DNA of 64,000 bases from Streptomyces sp. NL15-2K (GCF_030551255.1 NZ_CP130630.1:558001-622000), one strand, 5' to 3'; shown: positions 15,808-24,302, counted from the stretch's first letter. Program-made: numbers and translations. The notes: a model not told the origin generated them from the sequence alone.

Positions 15808-18597
15808 ATGGTCCGACTCTTGGGTCGATCCGGGGCCCGGTCGACCCGTCGTCCCAGCGGTCCGCGCCCATCGCACGCGCCCGACCGCGCCCCAAGGGCG
15901 CCCGAGCGCCGCGCGCGGCGCATGACCGGCGGTCCGCTCACCTCACGGCAGCACGAAGCGGGCCGCTCGGGATTGCGGTCGGCGCTGAGCGGCCGCAGCG
16001 TCGCCGGACAGGTGTTCGTCCTGCAAGTGGTGATCGTGCTGCTGCTGGTCGTCGCCGCGGTCGGGGCGCTCGTGCTCCAAGTCCGGCACGACAGCACGCA
16101 GGAGGCCCGCAACCGCTCCGTCGCCGTCGCCGAGGCGTTCGCCAACGCACCCGGCACCGTTGCGGCTTTGCGCGGTCCGAACCCGTCGGCGGTACTGCAA
16201 CCACGGGCCGAGGCGGCCCGCAAGGCGACGAAGGTGGACTTCATCGTCGTCATGAACACCGACGGCGTCCGTTACTCCCATCCCAAACCGGACCGCATCG
16301 GCAAGAAGTTCGTCGGCACCATCGCACCGGCGCTCGCCGGACGCACGGTGACCGAGGAGATCACGGGCACGATCGGCCCGCTGGTGCAGGCCGTGGTGCC
16401 GGTCAAGGCGCCCGACGGCTCGGTCGTGGGTCTGGTCTCGGCGGGGATCACCACCGCGAGCGTGGGCGGTGCCGCGAACCGGCAGCTGCCGCTCGTGCTG
16501 CTCGCCGCCGCGGCGGGACTCGTCCTGGCCACGTGGGGCACCGCGCTGGTGAGCCGGCGGCTGCTGCGCCAGACGCACGGCCTGGGCCCGCACGAGATGA
16601 CCCGGATGTACGAGCACCACGACGCCGTACTGCACGCCGTACGGGAGGGCGTGCTCATCGTCGGCGGCGAGGGCACCTTGCTGCTGGCCAACGACGAGGC
16701 GCAGCGCCTGCTCGACCTGCCCCAGGACGCCGAGGGCCGGCATGTGCGGGATCTCGGCCTCACCCCCGACACGGCCGGCCTGCTGGCCTCCGGCCGGGTC
16801 GCCACGGACGAGGTCCACCTGGTCAAGGACCGGCTGCTGGCCATCAACCAGCGGCCCACCGACAGCGAGGGCGGCCCGCCCGGCAGCGTCGCCACGCTGC
16901 GCGACTCCACGGAGCTGCGGGCGCTTTCCGGCCGGGCCGAGGCGGCGCGGGAGCGCCTCAACATGCTGTACGACGCCGGAGTTGCCATCGGGACGAGTCT
17001 GGACGTCACCCGTACCGCCGAGGAACTGGCGGAGCTCGCCGTCCCCCGGTTCGCGGACTTCGCCACCGTGGACCTGTTCGACGCCGTCCTCAGCGGCGGG
17101 CAGCCGGAAGCGGCGACGACGCTGCGTCGTACGGCGATGAGCGGGATCCGCGAGGACGCCCCGCTCTACCCGCTGGGCCGGCAGATCCGACTCGTCGACT
17201 CCGCTCCGCAGGCCCGCAGCCTCAGGACGGGGCAGGCCGTCATCGAGCCGCGCCTGAGTGAGGCGTCGGGCTGGCAGGCACAGGACCTCGAGCGCTCCGC
17301 CCAGGTCGTGGAGCACGGTATCCACTCGCTGATCACCGTGCCGCTGCGCGCGGGCAGCCTGGTACTCGGTGTGGTCAGCTTCTGGCGGTCCGGGAAGCCC
17401 GAGCCGTTCGACACGGAGGAGGTGGCGCTCGCCGAGGAGTTGGTCGCCCGTGCGGCTGTCTCCATCGACAACGCCCGCCGCTACACCCGCGAGCACAGCA
17501 TGGCGGTGACGCTGCAGCGCAGCCTGCTGCCCCGCACGCTGCCCGAGCAGGACGCCCTGGAGATCGCCTACCGGTATCTGCCGGCGCAGGCCGGTGTGGG
17601 CGGCGACTGGTTCGACGTACTGCCGTTGTCCGGCGCCCGTGTGGCACTCGTGCTGGGAGACGTCGTCGGCCACGGGCTGCACGCCGCGGCCACCATGGGC
17701 CGGCTCCGGACGGCGGTGCACAACTTCTCCTCCTTGGACCTGCCGCCCGACGAACTGCTCGCTCTGCTGGACGAGTTGGTGGGGCGCATCGACCAGGACG
17801 AGACGGTGGAGGACGGCAGCGCCCCGGTCACCGGCGCGACCTGTCTGTACGCCGTCTACGATCCGGTTTCCCAGGTCTGCACGGTCGCCCGTGCCGGCCA
17901 CCCGCCGCCCGCCCTGATCCATCCCGACGGCAGCGTGGAGTTCCCGGAGGTGCCGGCCGGTCCCCCGCTCGGCCTCGGGGGGCTGCCGTTCGAGACGGCC
18001 GACCTCGAACTGGCGGAGGGCAGTCGGCTCGTCCTGTACACGGACGGGCTCGTCGAGGACCGGGAGCACGACATCGACGTAGGGCTGGAACAGCTGCGGA
18101 CCGCGCTGGAGCGGGCCGGCAAGTCCCCCGAGGACACCTGCCGGGTCGTCCTCGACTCCCGGCTTCCGGCCCGGCCGAGCGACGACGTCGCCCTGCTCGT
18201 GGCGCGCACCCGGGCTCTGCCCGCCGACCGGATCGCCGAGTGGCAGGTGCCGTCGGATCCGGCGGCCGTCGCCGAGGCCCGCGCCTCCATCACCCGGCAG
18301 CTGGCCGGGTGGGGACTGGACGAGCTGACCTTCACCACGGAGCTGATCGTCAGCGAGCTCGTCACCAACGCGATCCGCTACGGCGGTGACCCCATCCACG
18401 TCCGGGTGATGTACGACCGCACCCTGATCTGCGAGGTCTTCGACAGCAGCAGTACCTCGCCCCACCTCAGGTACGCGGCCATGACGGACGAGGGCGGACG
18501 CGGCCTGTTCCTCGTCGCGCAGCTCGCGGAACGCTGGGGCACCCGGTACACGCCCGCGGGCAAGGTCATTTGGGCGGAACAGCCCCTTCCCTCATAA
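15808..18597 (+). CDS. Multidomain SpoIIE phosphatase with sensor and anti-sigma-like kinase domain
   Basis: A 929-residue regulator. Order of domains: basic N-terminus; membrane helix about 66-92; extracellular single-Cache-like sensor (about 95-220, with FIVVMNTDGVRYSHP); second membrane helix about 225-248; PAS (about 270-365); GAF (about 385-560); SpoIIE/PP2C phosphatase (about 580-800, with GGDWFDV, GDVVGHGLHAA, AGHPPPAL, LYTDGLVED, SDDVALL); and a C-terminal RsbW-like ATPase (about 820-925, with ELIVSELVTNAIRYGG and EGGRGLFLVAQL). It should sense an external signal and set the phosphorylation of anti-anti-sigma proteins, holding opposing phosphatase and kinase-type domains in one chain. 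The first ATG is used; a start at residue 39 (RMTGGPLT) is also possible. Confidence 0.92.
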   Translation: MVRLLGRSGARSTRRPSGPRPSHAPDRAPRAPERRARRMTGGPLTSRQHEAGRSGLRSALSGRSVAGQVFVLQVVIVLLLVVAAVGALVLQVRHDSTQEARNRSVAVAEAFANAPGTVAALRGPNPSAVLQPRAEAARKATKVDFIVVMNTDGVRYSHPKPDRIGKKFVGTIAPALAGRTVTEEITGTIGPLVQAVVPVKAPDGSVVGLVSAGITTASVGGAANRQLPLVLLAAAAGLVLATWGTALVSRRLLRQTHGLGPHEMTRMYEHHDAVLHAVREGVLIVGGEGTLLLANDEAQRLLDLPQDAEGRHVRDLGLTPDTAGLLASGRVATDEVHLVKDRLLAINQRPTDSEGGPPGSVATLRDSTELRALSGRAEAARERLNMLYDAGVAIGTSLDVTRTAEELAELAVPRFADFATVDLFDAVLSGGQPEAATTLRRTAMSGIREDAPLYPLGRQIRLVDSAPQARSLRTGQAVIEPRLSEASGWQAQDLERSAQVVEHGIHSLITVPLRAGSLVLGVVSFWRSGKPEPFDTEEVALAEELVARAAVSIDNARRYTREHSMAVTLQRSLLPRTLPEQDALEIAYRYLPAQAGVGGDWFDVLPLSGARVALVLGDVVGHGLHAAATMGRLRTAVHNFSSLDLPPDELLALLDELVGRIDQDETVEDGSAPVTGATCLYAVYDPVSQVCTVARAGHPPPALIHPDGSVEFPEVPAGPPLGLGGLPFETADLELAEGSRLVLYTDGLVEDREHDIDVGLEQLRTALERAGKSPEDTCRVVLDSRLPARPSDDVALLVARTRALPADRIAEWQVPSDPAAVAEARASITRQLAGWGLDELTFTTELIVSELVTNAIRYGGDPIHVRVMYDRTLICEVFDSSSTSPHLRYAAMTDEGGRGLFLVAQLAERWGTRYTPAGKVIWAEQPLPS

Positions 18598-18616
18598 ACG
18601 CGCCCATGAAGCGACA

Positions 18617-18639
18617 GCTCATAAAGTGACCTTATGAGC
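18617..18639. promoter_or_regulatory. Inverted repeat GCTCATAA-N7-TTATGAGC
   Basis: Perfect 8-bp arms 20 bases after the phosphatase stop, unusually AT-rich for this window. The second arm is followed by another CTCATAG, giving three related half-sites. It may be an operator for the fprA gene or a weak terminator; no T tract follows. Confidence 0.4.
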
Positions 18640-18664
18640 TCATAGACCGGACCCGCGTACCGAC

Positions 18665-18690
18665 TTAGGCTTGCCTTAGTTTAGGCTTCC
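18665..18690. promoter_or_regulatory. Possible iron box (IdeR/DmdR type) before fprA
   Basis: TTAGGCTTGCCTTAG followed by TTTAGGCTTCC resembles the actinobacterial iron-box consensus (TTAGG-N-TAGGCT-N2-CCTAA type), with an AGGC-TT-GCCT inner palindrome and a second TTAGGCT half-site. It lies 40-65 bases before the ferredoxin reductase ATG. Iron control of this gene would be sensible, but the match is imperfect. Confidence 0.45.
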
Positions 18691-18729
18691 CATCGAGTCG
18701 ATCCATCGCCGCTCGAAGGGAACCTGATC

Positions 18730-20094
18730 ATGCCCCGCCCCTTGCGGGTAGCCATCGTCGGAGCCGGCCCCGCCGGGATCTACGCCGCCGACGCACTGCT
18801 CAAGTCCGAGGTGGCCGCCGACCCCGGTGTGTCCATCGACCTCTTCGAGCGGATGCCGGCACCGTTCGGACTGATCCGATACGGCGTCGCCCCCGACCAC
18901 CCCCGCATCAAGGGCATCATCACCGCCCTCCACCAGGTCCTCGACAAGCCGCAGATCCGTCTCTTCGGCAACGTCGACTACCCGACCGACATCAACCTGG
19001 ACGACCTGCGCGCGTTCTACGACGCCGTGGTCTTCTCCACGGGAGCGACGGCCGACCGGGAACTGTCCATACCCGGTATCGACCTCGACGGCTCCTACGG
19101 CGCGGCGGACTTCGTCTCCTGGTACGACGGTCACCCGGACGTGCCACGCACCTGGCCGCTGGAGGCCGAGAAGGTCGCCGTCCTCGGCGTCGGCAACGTC
19201 GCGCTCGACGTGGCGCGCATCCTCGCCAAGACCGCGGACGAACTGCTGCCGACGGAGATCCCGCCGAACGTCCACGACGGGCTGAAGGCCAACAAGGCCC
19301 TGGAAGTCCACGTGTTCGGCCGCCGCGGCCCGGCGCAGGCCAAGTTCAGCCCGATGGAGCTGCGCGAGCTGGACCACTCCCCCAACATCGAGGTCATCGT
19401 CGACCCCGAGGACATCGACTACGACGAGGGCTCGATCGCGACCCGGCGCGGCAACAAGCAGGCCGACATGGTCGCCAAGACCCTGGAGAACTGGGCCATC
19501 CGCGACGTCGGGAACCGCCCGCACAAGCTGTACCTGCACTTCTTCGAGTCGCCGTCGGAGATCCTGGGCGAGGACGGCAAGGTCGTCGGCCTGCGCACCG
19601 AGCGCACCGCCCTTGACGGCACCGGAAACGTCAAGGGCACCGGCGAGTTCAAGGACTGGGACGTCACCGGGATCTACCGCGCCGTGGGCTACCTGTCCGA
19701 CAAACTGCCCAAGCTGCCCTGGGACATCGACTCGGGAACGGTCCCGGACGAGGGCGGCCGGGTCATCCAGGAGAGCGGCGAGCACCTGCAGTCGACGTAC
19801 GTCACCGGCTGGATCCGGCGCGGCCCCGTGGGCCTGATCGGCCACACCAAGGGCGACGCCAACGAGACGGTGTCCAACCTCCTGGACGACTTCGCGAACG
19901 GCCGTCTGCACACGCCGGATTCGCCCGCGCCCGAGGCCGTGGACGCGTTCCTCGCCGAGCGGAGCGTCCGCTTCACCACCTGGGACGGCTGGTACCAGCT
20001 GGACGCCGCCGAGAAGGCACTGGGCGAGCCCGAGGGCCGTGAGCGCGTGAAGATCGTCGAGCGCGAGGACATGCTGAAGGCGAGCGGCGCGTAG
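18730..20094 (+). CDS. fprA: Ferredoxin-NADP reductase, FprA type
   Basis: A 454-residue FAD enzyme of the adrenodoxin-reductase/FprA family, which passes electrons between NADPH and ferredoxin for P450s and other iron-sulfur users. Signatures: N-terminal FAD site VAIVGAGPAGIYAADALL; FERMPAPFGLIRYGVAPDHPRIK, characteristic of the family; NADPH site VAVLGVGNVALDVARIL; and the GWIRRGPVGLIGHTKGDA segment near the C-terminus. Length matches the family. It is monocistronic between a palindrome/iron-box region and a strong terminator. The P450 at 10.8 kb is a possible user, but this is not shown by context. Confidence 0.93.
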   Translation: MPRPLRVAIVGAGPAGIYAADALLKSEVAADPGVSIDLFERMPAPFGLIRYGVAPDHPRIKGIITALHQVLDKPQIRLFGNVDYPTDINLDDLRAFYDAVVFSTGATADRELSIPGIDLDGSYGAADFVSWYDGHPDVPRTWPLEAEKVAVLGVGNVALDVARILAKTADELLPTEIPPNVHDGLKANKALEVHVFGRRGPAQAKFSPMELRELDHSPNIEVIVDPEDIDYDEGSIATRRGNKQADMVAKTLENWAIRDVGNRPHKLYLHFFESPSEILGEDGKVVGLRTERTALDGTGNVKGTGEFKDWDVTGIYRAVGYLSDKLPKLPWDIDSGTVPDEGGRVIQESGEHLQSTYVTGWIRRGPVGLIGHTKGDANETVSNLLDDFANGRLHTPDSPAPEAVDAFLAERSVRFTTWDGWYQLDAAEKALGEPEGRERVKIVEREDMLKASGA

Positions 20095-20102
20095 CAGGCG
20101 AA

Positions 20103-20140
20103 CACGGCGGGTCCGGAGCCGACGCTCCGGACCCGCCGTG
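20103..20140. terminator. Bidirectional terminator, 17-bp stem
   Basis: A perfect 17-bp stem (starts CACGGCGGGTCC, ends GGACCCGCCGTG) with a CGAC loop between the convergent fprA and quinone oxidoreductase genes. It can stop transcription from both sides. Confidence 0.9.
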
Positions 20141-20155
20141 CCACTGTCACCCCTC

Positions 20156-20183
20156 CACGTCAGTGGTCACTGCACGTCAGTGG
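20156..20183. repeat. Direct repeat CACGTCAGTGG x2
   Basis: Two exact 11-bp copies (20156-20166 and 20173-20183) separated by six bases. The second includes the stop codon of the quinone oxidoreductase gene, so the first looks like a short downstream duplication. Confidence 0.7.
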
Positions 20184-21175
20184 CCGACAGCGACCACGAT
20201 CTTCCCCACCTGGGCACCCGCCTCCAGATAGCGGTGCGCCTCGACGATCTCGTCCAGGCCGAACACCCGGTCCACGACGGGAGCGAAGGCACCGGAGCTC
20301 AGACCGGAGGCGACGAACGCCTCGGCCCGGCGCAGCCGCCGCGGATCCCTGGTCGTCTCGTGGACGGTGTAGGTGCGCATGTTCAGCGCGGGCATGCCGA
20401 GTTCGAAGCCGGGATAGGGGGTGGCCTCACCGCTCAGCGCCCCGTACAGGAACAGCGTGCCGCCCGCAGCGACCACTTGGGCGAGATCCCGCACTCCGGG
20501 GCCCGCGACGGCGTCGAAGACGAACTCCGCGCCCCGCCCGGCGGTCGCGCCCAGCACGCGCTCCACCACGTCCTCGTCGTCGGTGACGATCACCTCGGCC
20601 GCGCCGGCCTTCAGCAGCGCGTCCCGCTTGGCAGCGGTGCGCGTGGTGGCGATCGGCACCGCTCCGACACGCCGGGCGACCTGTATCGCGGCGAGTCCCA
20701 CGCCGCTGGACGCGGCGGTCAGCACGACGCAGTCCCCGGCCCGCATCCCGCCGACCTCGACCAGTGCTCCGTACGCCGTCAGATACGGCATCCACACCGC
20801 GGCACCCGCCACGGCGTCGAGCCCCTGGGGCCGGGGCAGGACCGCGGCGGCGGGGACGATCGCGCGCTCGGCGTAGACGCCGTAGTCGTTCATCGAGAAG
20901 GCCGGGACGACACTGACCGCCTGACCGGCCTCGAATCCCGTCTCCCGCGCACCGAGGGCCTCGACCACGCCCGCCGCCTCGGCGCCGAGCCGGGCGGGGA
21001 AGTCCTTGACCGGCTCGATGTACTGGCCGCCGCGGAACAGCGCCTCGGCACGGTTGAGGCCGATCGCGTCCACCCGGATCAGCAGTTCGCCGGGACCGGG
21101 ATCGCCGGTCTCCACGTCCTCCAGCCGCAGCACCTCCGGCCCGCCGAGCTCGTGGAAGCGCACTGTCCTGACCAT
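20177..21175 (-). CDS. Zinc-independent quinone oxidoreductase (MDR superfamily)
   Basis: A 332-residue medium-chain reductase. The N-terminal GroES-like domain has the family opening FHELGGPEVLRLEDV and GLNRAEALFRGGQY; the Rossmann domain has VVLTAASSGVGLAAIQVARRVGA (AASSGVG being the NADPH-binding turn), and the C-terminus ends RYLEAGAQVGKIVV. The catalytic and structural zinc cysteines of alcohol dehydrogenases are absent, so it belongs with the NADPH:quinone reductases (qor/zeta-crystallin type). It would reduce quinones or enones. It is single-gene, with 17-bp tandem repeats in its upstream region. Confidence 0.9.
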   Translation of the reverse strand: MVRTVRFHELGGPEVLRLEDVETGDPGPGELLIRVDAIGLNRAEALFRGGQYIEPVKDFPARLGAEAAGVVEALGARETGFEAGQAVSVVPAFSMNDYGVYAERAIVPAAAVLPRPQGLDAVAGAAVWMPYLTAYGALVEVGGMRAGDCVVLTAASSGVGLAAIQVARRVGAVPIATTRTAAKRDALLKAGAAEVIVTDDEDVVERVLGATAGRGAEFVFDAVAGPGVRDLAQVVAAGGTLFLYGALSGEATPYPGFELGMPALNMRTYTVHETTRDPRRLRRAEAFVASGLSSGAFAPVVDRVFGLDEIVEAHRYLEAGAQVGKIVVAVGH

Positions 21176-21228
21176 CAGTCATCCCCCATCCGTGCGGTGA
21201 AGGCGGCGCGGACGAGCCGCCGCGGCCC

Positions 21229-21257
21229 ACTCAAGCCAAAAGTACGACGACTGTCAA
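21229..21257 (-). promoter_or_regulatory. Possible promoter for the quinone oxidoreductase gene
   Basis: On the minus strand, TTGACA (21257-21252) is followed after 17 bases by TTGAGT, a good -35 with a weak -10. It lies 55-80 bases before the ATG at 21175. Confidence 0.35.
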
Positions 21258-21269
21258 ACTTCGACGGTT

Positions 21270-21337
21270 GCCGTACTTCGGCGCGTGCCGCACTTCGCCG
21301 CATGCCGTATTTCGCCGCGTGCCGCACTTCGGTGACC
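21270..21337. repeat. Four 17-bp tandem repeats upstream of the oxidoreductase
   Basis: Four consecutive 17-base units with the consensus GCCGCACTTCGCCGCGT: GCCGTACTTCGGCGCGT, GCCGCACTTCGCCGCAT, GCCGTATTTCGCCGCGT and a diverged last unit. They lie just beyond the likely promoter of the oxidoreductase (minus strand) and before the end of the membrane-protein gene. A regulator-binding array is possible. Confidence 0.75.
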
Positions 21338-21347
21338 GCCGTACGAG

Positions 21348-22349
21348 TCAGCGTGCGGCGAGGTCGCGGCCGCCCACCACGGCGAGTGCCGCGACCAGCA
21401 GCGCCAGCACGCCGGCCTGGCCGAGGGCGCCGCCGAGGAATACGGCGGGCAGGGGGACGTCGAGCCACGGGTACAGCGCGGCGACGCGCATCGCGAGGAG
21501 CAGCAGGCCGAGGACGGCCAGGGCCACGCCACCGCCGGTGGTGCTCTCGTCCCTGCGGCGGGTGCGCCACAGCAGCCAGCCGAGCGCGCCGACGGCGAAG
21601 CACGTGGCCGGGGCCCAGACCGCGTCGGCCACGGTGGGCAACAGCACGACGGAGGCGCCCATCACCACACAACAGGCCAGGAACACGATTCCGGGCGAGC
21701 CGAAGGGCAGGGACGCCGGCGGAGCGTCCCGGTGGTAGGCCGCGCAGAGCGCGAGGGCCGGCAGCCAGGCGAGGAGCGCGGCAGCGGTGGCGTACGCGGG
21801 CTCCGGCGGGCCCCAGGTGGTCACCAGCGGAGCGAGGAACGGCCAGAGCGTGGGCAGCGCGGCGATCAGCACGGACGCGCGGGCGAGGCGCCGGCGGTCG
21901 TGCAGGAGGGCGAAGAAGCCGACCGTGCACAGCAGGGGCAGGGTCCATTCGGCGACGGTGACGACCGTGGTGGGCAGGCCGCGGGCGGTGAAGTCCGACA
22001 CGAAGATGTTCCACTGCGCGGGACCGTTGGTCGACGCCCAGGTCAGCGACAGGACCCGGTCGACGACCGCCGAGGCCGCCTGCAACAGGACGGCGAAGAG
22101 CGCGAACAGGCGGACGGCGGATCCGACCCGGTCGTAGGGGCGGGGCGCGCCGACGGCTCCCAGCCGGCTGCGCAGCGCGAGGGCGGCGATGCTCGCCACT
22201 TCGCCGAGGGTGGGGCGGCTCTGGTCCTGGGTCTCCGGGTCCACGTCCCAGAGATAGGTCTCGACCATCTCCTCCTCGCGCGCCCGGCGGTAGTAGGCGG
22301 GGAGCAGGCGCAGCACCGTGCGGTAGCGCGTCTCGAGCAGCGTCGTCAT
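21348..22349 (-). CDS. PadR-linked multi-pass membrane protein
   Basis: A 333-residue protein. The first 75 residues are cytoplasmic (LETRYRTVLRLLPAYYRRAREEEMVETYLWDVD); this opening is typical of membrane proteins encoded next to PadR regulators in Streptomyces. It is followed by about 8-9 hydrophobic segments separated by short Arg/Asp-rich loops. No transport motif or catalytic site is recognised. Its ATG overlaps the stop of the PadR gene (ATGA), so the pair is translationally coupled and the membrane protein is probably the regulated target. Function unknown. Confidence 0.78.
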   Translation of the reverse strand: MTTLLETRYRTVLRLLPAYYRRAREEEMVETYLWDVDPETQDQSRPTLGEVASIAALALRSRLGAVGAPRPYDRVGSAVRLFALFAVLLQAASAVVDRVLSLTWASTNGPAQWNIFVSDFTARGLPTTVVTVAEWTLPLLCTVGFFALLHDRRRLARASVLIAALPTLWPFLAPLVTTWGPPEPAYATAAALLAWLPALALCAAYHRDAPPASLPFGSPGIVFLACCVVMGASVVLLPTVADAVWAPATCFAVGALGWLLWRTRRRDESTTGGGVALAVLGLLLLAMRVAALYPWLDVPLPAVFLGGALGQAGVLALLVAALAVVGGRDLAAR

Positions 22350-22732
22350 GCGAGGCCTCCTGCGAGTCCGGGGCCGGTGGAGGGCGGGAGGACGGCCGGG
22401 CCGGGGGCGCGGCGGCCCTCGGCGATCCGCTCCTTCGCGGCGCTGGCTCCGGCCGCCATGCGCTCCGCCTCCGCCGTCAGGGCCTGGATTCCTTCGTCGG
22501 TGAGGCGGTAGTAGCGCCGGAGCCGGCCCTGCTGCACCTCCTCGCGGTCCAGCACGATCAGCCCGTCGGCGGTGAGCCGGTCGAGCACGCCGTACAGCGT
22601 GCCGACGCGCAACCGCACGGTGCCGTCGGACAGTTCCTCGACCTCGCGCAGGATCCCGTACCCGTGGCGCGGCTGGTCGGCCAGGGCGGTCAGGACGAAG
22701 AACGCCGCCTGGGTCATGTTCTTCATTGACAT
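22346..22732 (-). CDS. PadR-family transcriptional regulator
   Basis: A 128-residue winged-helix regulator. PadR signatures: MTQAAFFVLTALADQPRHGYGILREVEE, LRVGTLYGVLDRLTADGLI (recognition helix and wing) and RRYYRLTDEG. The short C-terminal helix (ALTAEAERMAAGASAAKERI) is the dimerisation helix of the PadR-s2 type. The ATG at 22732 is chosen because it begins the domain cleanly; upstream in-frame starts would run through the operator. A perfect 21-bp palindrome lies ten bases upstream, indicating autorepression together with the coupled membrane protein gene. Confidence 0.93.
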   Translation of the reverse strand: MSMKNMTQAAFFVLTALADQPRHGYGILREVEELSDGTVRLRVGTLYGVLDRLTADGLIVLDREEVQQGRLRRYYRLTDEGIQALTAEAERMAAGASAAKERIAEGRRAPGPAVLPPSTGPGLAGGLA

Positions 22733-22741
22733 GCCGCCATG

Positions 22742-22762
22742 ATATATCGGCTGCCGATATAT
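22742..22762. promoter_or_regulatory. PadR operator: ATATATCGGC-T-GCCGATATAT
   Basis: A perfect 10-1-10 palindrome immediately upstream of the PadR start codon. Its AT-rich ends in a GC-rich genome and its symmetry match operators of PadR-type regulators, so binding here would block transcription of the PadR/membrane-protein pair. Confidence 0.85.
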
Positions 22763-22815
22763 GTCTCGTGGCCGAGTCATTGTCCAGGCCCGCTACGCGA
22801 CACGCCGAGGGCGAA

Positions 22816-22852
22816 CAGGGCCCGCCCCAATGCGGATGGTGGGCGGGCCCTG
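22816..22852. other. Terminator-like hairpin without an obvious gene
   Basis: A perfect 12-bp stem (CAGGGCCCGCCC / GGGCGGGCCCTG, 13-base loop) in the 349-base gap between the divergent PadR and 23082 genes. No protein gene ends here on either strand. It may terminate an unannotated small RNA transcribed on the minus strand from about 23030. The rest of the gap shows no credible coding sequence. Confidence 0.4.
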
Positions 22853-23081
22853 CTCGGTGAGTCATTGTCGTGGGGGTGCCGCAGCGGGGACACGAGTGAA
22901 GATGTGCCTTCTGGAGTGGCTCGTTCGCGCCCCGAGTGCGCAGTGCGCCTCCCGTGTGCGGATGCCGTCAAGCCAGGCCGGTCGCCTCCCGCATACGGGG
23001 GTCGTGGGGACCCCGCGTGATCGTCGGTGAGGTCCGACGGCGATACTGGATCTCGCACGCGCCCCCACCCCACATGGACTC

Positions 23082-24287
23082 ATGCCGACCTCCCCCAGCC
23101 TCCGCCCCCCGGTGCCCCCCACGGTGTGGCTGGCCCGTGGCCGCCACGTCGGACCCGCCCCACAGGACGCCCTCCTGCGCCATCTGCGGCAGCTCAAGGA
23201 CAGCGGCGCCATCGACGACTTCCTCGATCCGTCCGAAGCCGAGGACCCGGTGGACTCGGTGGGCTCGGAGGGCTCCGGCGACTCCGGTGACCCCGGAGCC
23301 CTCGCAGACCCCGGGGAGCTTGTCTTCGAGGCCCGCTGGCGGGTCGCCCGGACAGTGACCGTACGCGCCCGGCTCACGCTCGCGCCCGGCTCGGACGGCG
23401 GGCAGGAGTGGGTGCTGGCGGCGGAGGCGGAACGTCCGTGGGACCAGGGGTGGCCCTCCCCCGCGACCATGTTCTGGCCCGAGGAGCCGGACGCCGACTG
23501 GGACCACGACGCCGCCACCGGCCTGCGCTTGGGGGACGTCAACCGGCTCCCCTCGGACGACAAGGCCATGCGGCGCGTGCTGCGGGACGCCGTACGCGGC
23601 AGCTGGGCCGTCAACATCGTCGTGCACGAGGCGATGACACCGGACGCACGCGGTCAGCTGCCGCTGGCCCGGCTGCTGCCCGCCGGCCTGCGCCACCGTG
23701 TGGTGGAGCACCGCGCCGCACCGCAGCAACTGCGCGCCGTGAACTGGGCCCTGCGGGACGCCGGCGTGGAGGTGCCGCGCGGCGGTGCCATCGTGCTGCC
23801 GGGGCATCCGGCCTGGCCCGAGTACACCAGCGACGATTTCTCCGTCCGCACGGTCTTCCTCGACGGCTCGGAGCCCTCCGCGCTGATCGACGCCGTGACC
23901 CGGTACGTGGCGTCGCCGAGGCCGTTCCCGGACGGCGCCGAGGACGCCGTCACCGCACTGCGGGAGCAATGGCGACTGCTGACCCTCGAAGAGGAACTCG
24001 CCCGGGAGCGCGCTCTCGTGGCCATGTACGCCGAGGCGCTCGACGCGATGACCAAGTCCCGGGACCTGTACCGGGAGGCCGCCGAAGCGGCCCACGAAGC
24101 GCTGGCCGTGTACCGCGAGAACGCGGCCTCCGTCCCCGCGACGCCGCCGCCCGCCGAGCACCCCGCGTCCCCGCTCCGGCAGCTGACCCGGACGCTGGAA
24201 CGGTTCAGGGGCACCGCCAAATCCCTGCGCCCCACGCCCGGCACGCGCGAGGAAGGCGACGCCGGGCCGGACACGTCCGAGCGTTAG
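23082..24287 (+). CDS. Hypothetical protein with C-terminal coiled coil
   Basis: A 401-residue soluble protein of unknown function. Residues 1-50 include a helix QDALLRHLRQLKDSGAIDD; residues 50-80 are an acidic Ser/Gly/Asp linker (low complexity); residues about 85-290 look globular with a WDQGWPSPATMFWPEE motif; residues 300-345 are a strongly charged helix (LTLEEELARERALVAMYAEALDAMTKSRDLYREAAEAAHEAL) likely to be a coiled coil; the last 55 are Pro/Arg-rich. No homologous family is recognised. It is monocistronic and converges with the pseudogene at 24303. Confidence 0.72.
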   Translation: MPTSPSLRPPVPPTVWLARGRHVGPAPQDALLRHLRQLKDSGAIDDFLDPSEAEDPVDSVGSEGSGDSGDPGALADPGELVFEARWRVARTVTVRARLTLAPGSDGGQEWVLAAEAERPWDQGWPSPATMFWPEEPDADWDHDAATGLRLGDVNRLPSDDKAMRRVLRDAVRGSWAVNIVVHEAMTPDARGQLPLARLLPAGLRHRVVEHRAAPQQLRAVNWALRDAGVEVPRGGAIVLPGHPAWPEYTSDDFSVRTVFLDGSEPSALIDAVTRYVASPRPFPDGAEDAVTALREQWRLLTLEEELARERALVAMYAEALDAMTKSRDLYREAAEAAHEALAVYRENAASVPATPPPAEHPASPLRQLTRTLERFRGTAKSLRPTPGTREEGDAGPDTSER

Positions 24288-24302
24288 GGCCGGCGCCGCG
24301 GT

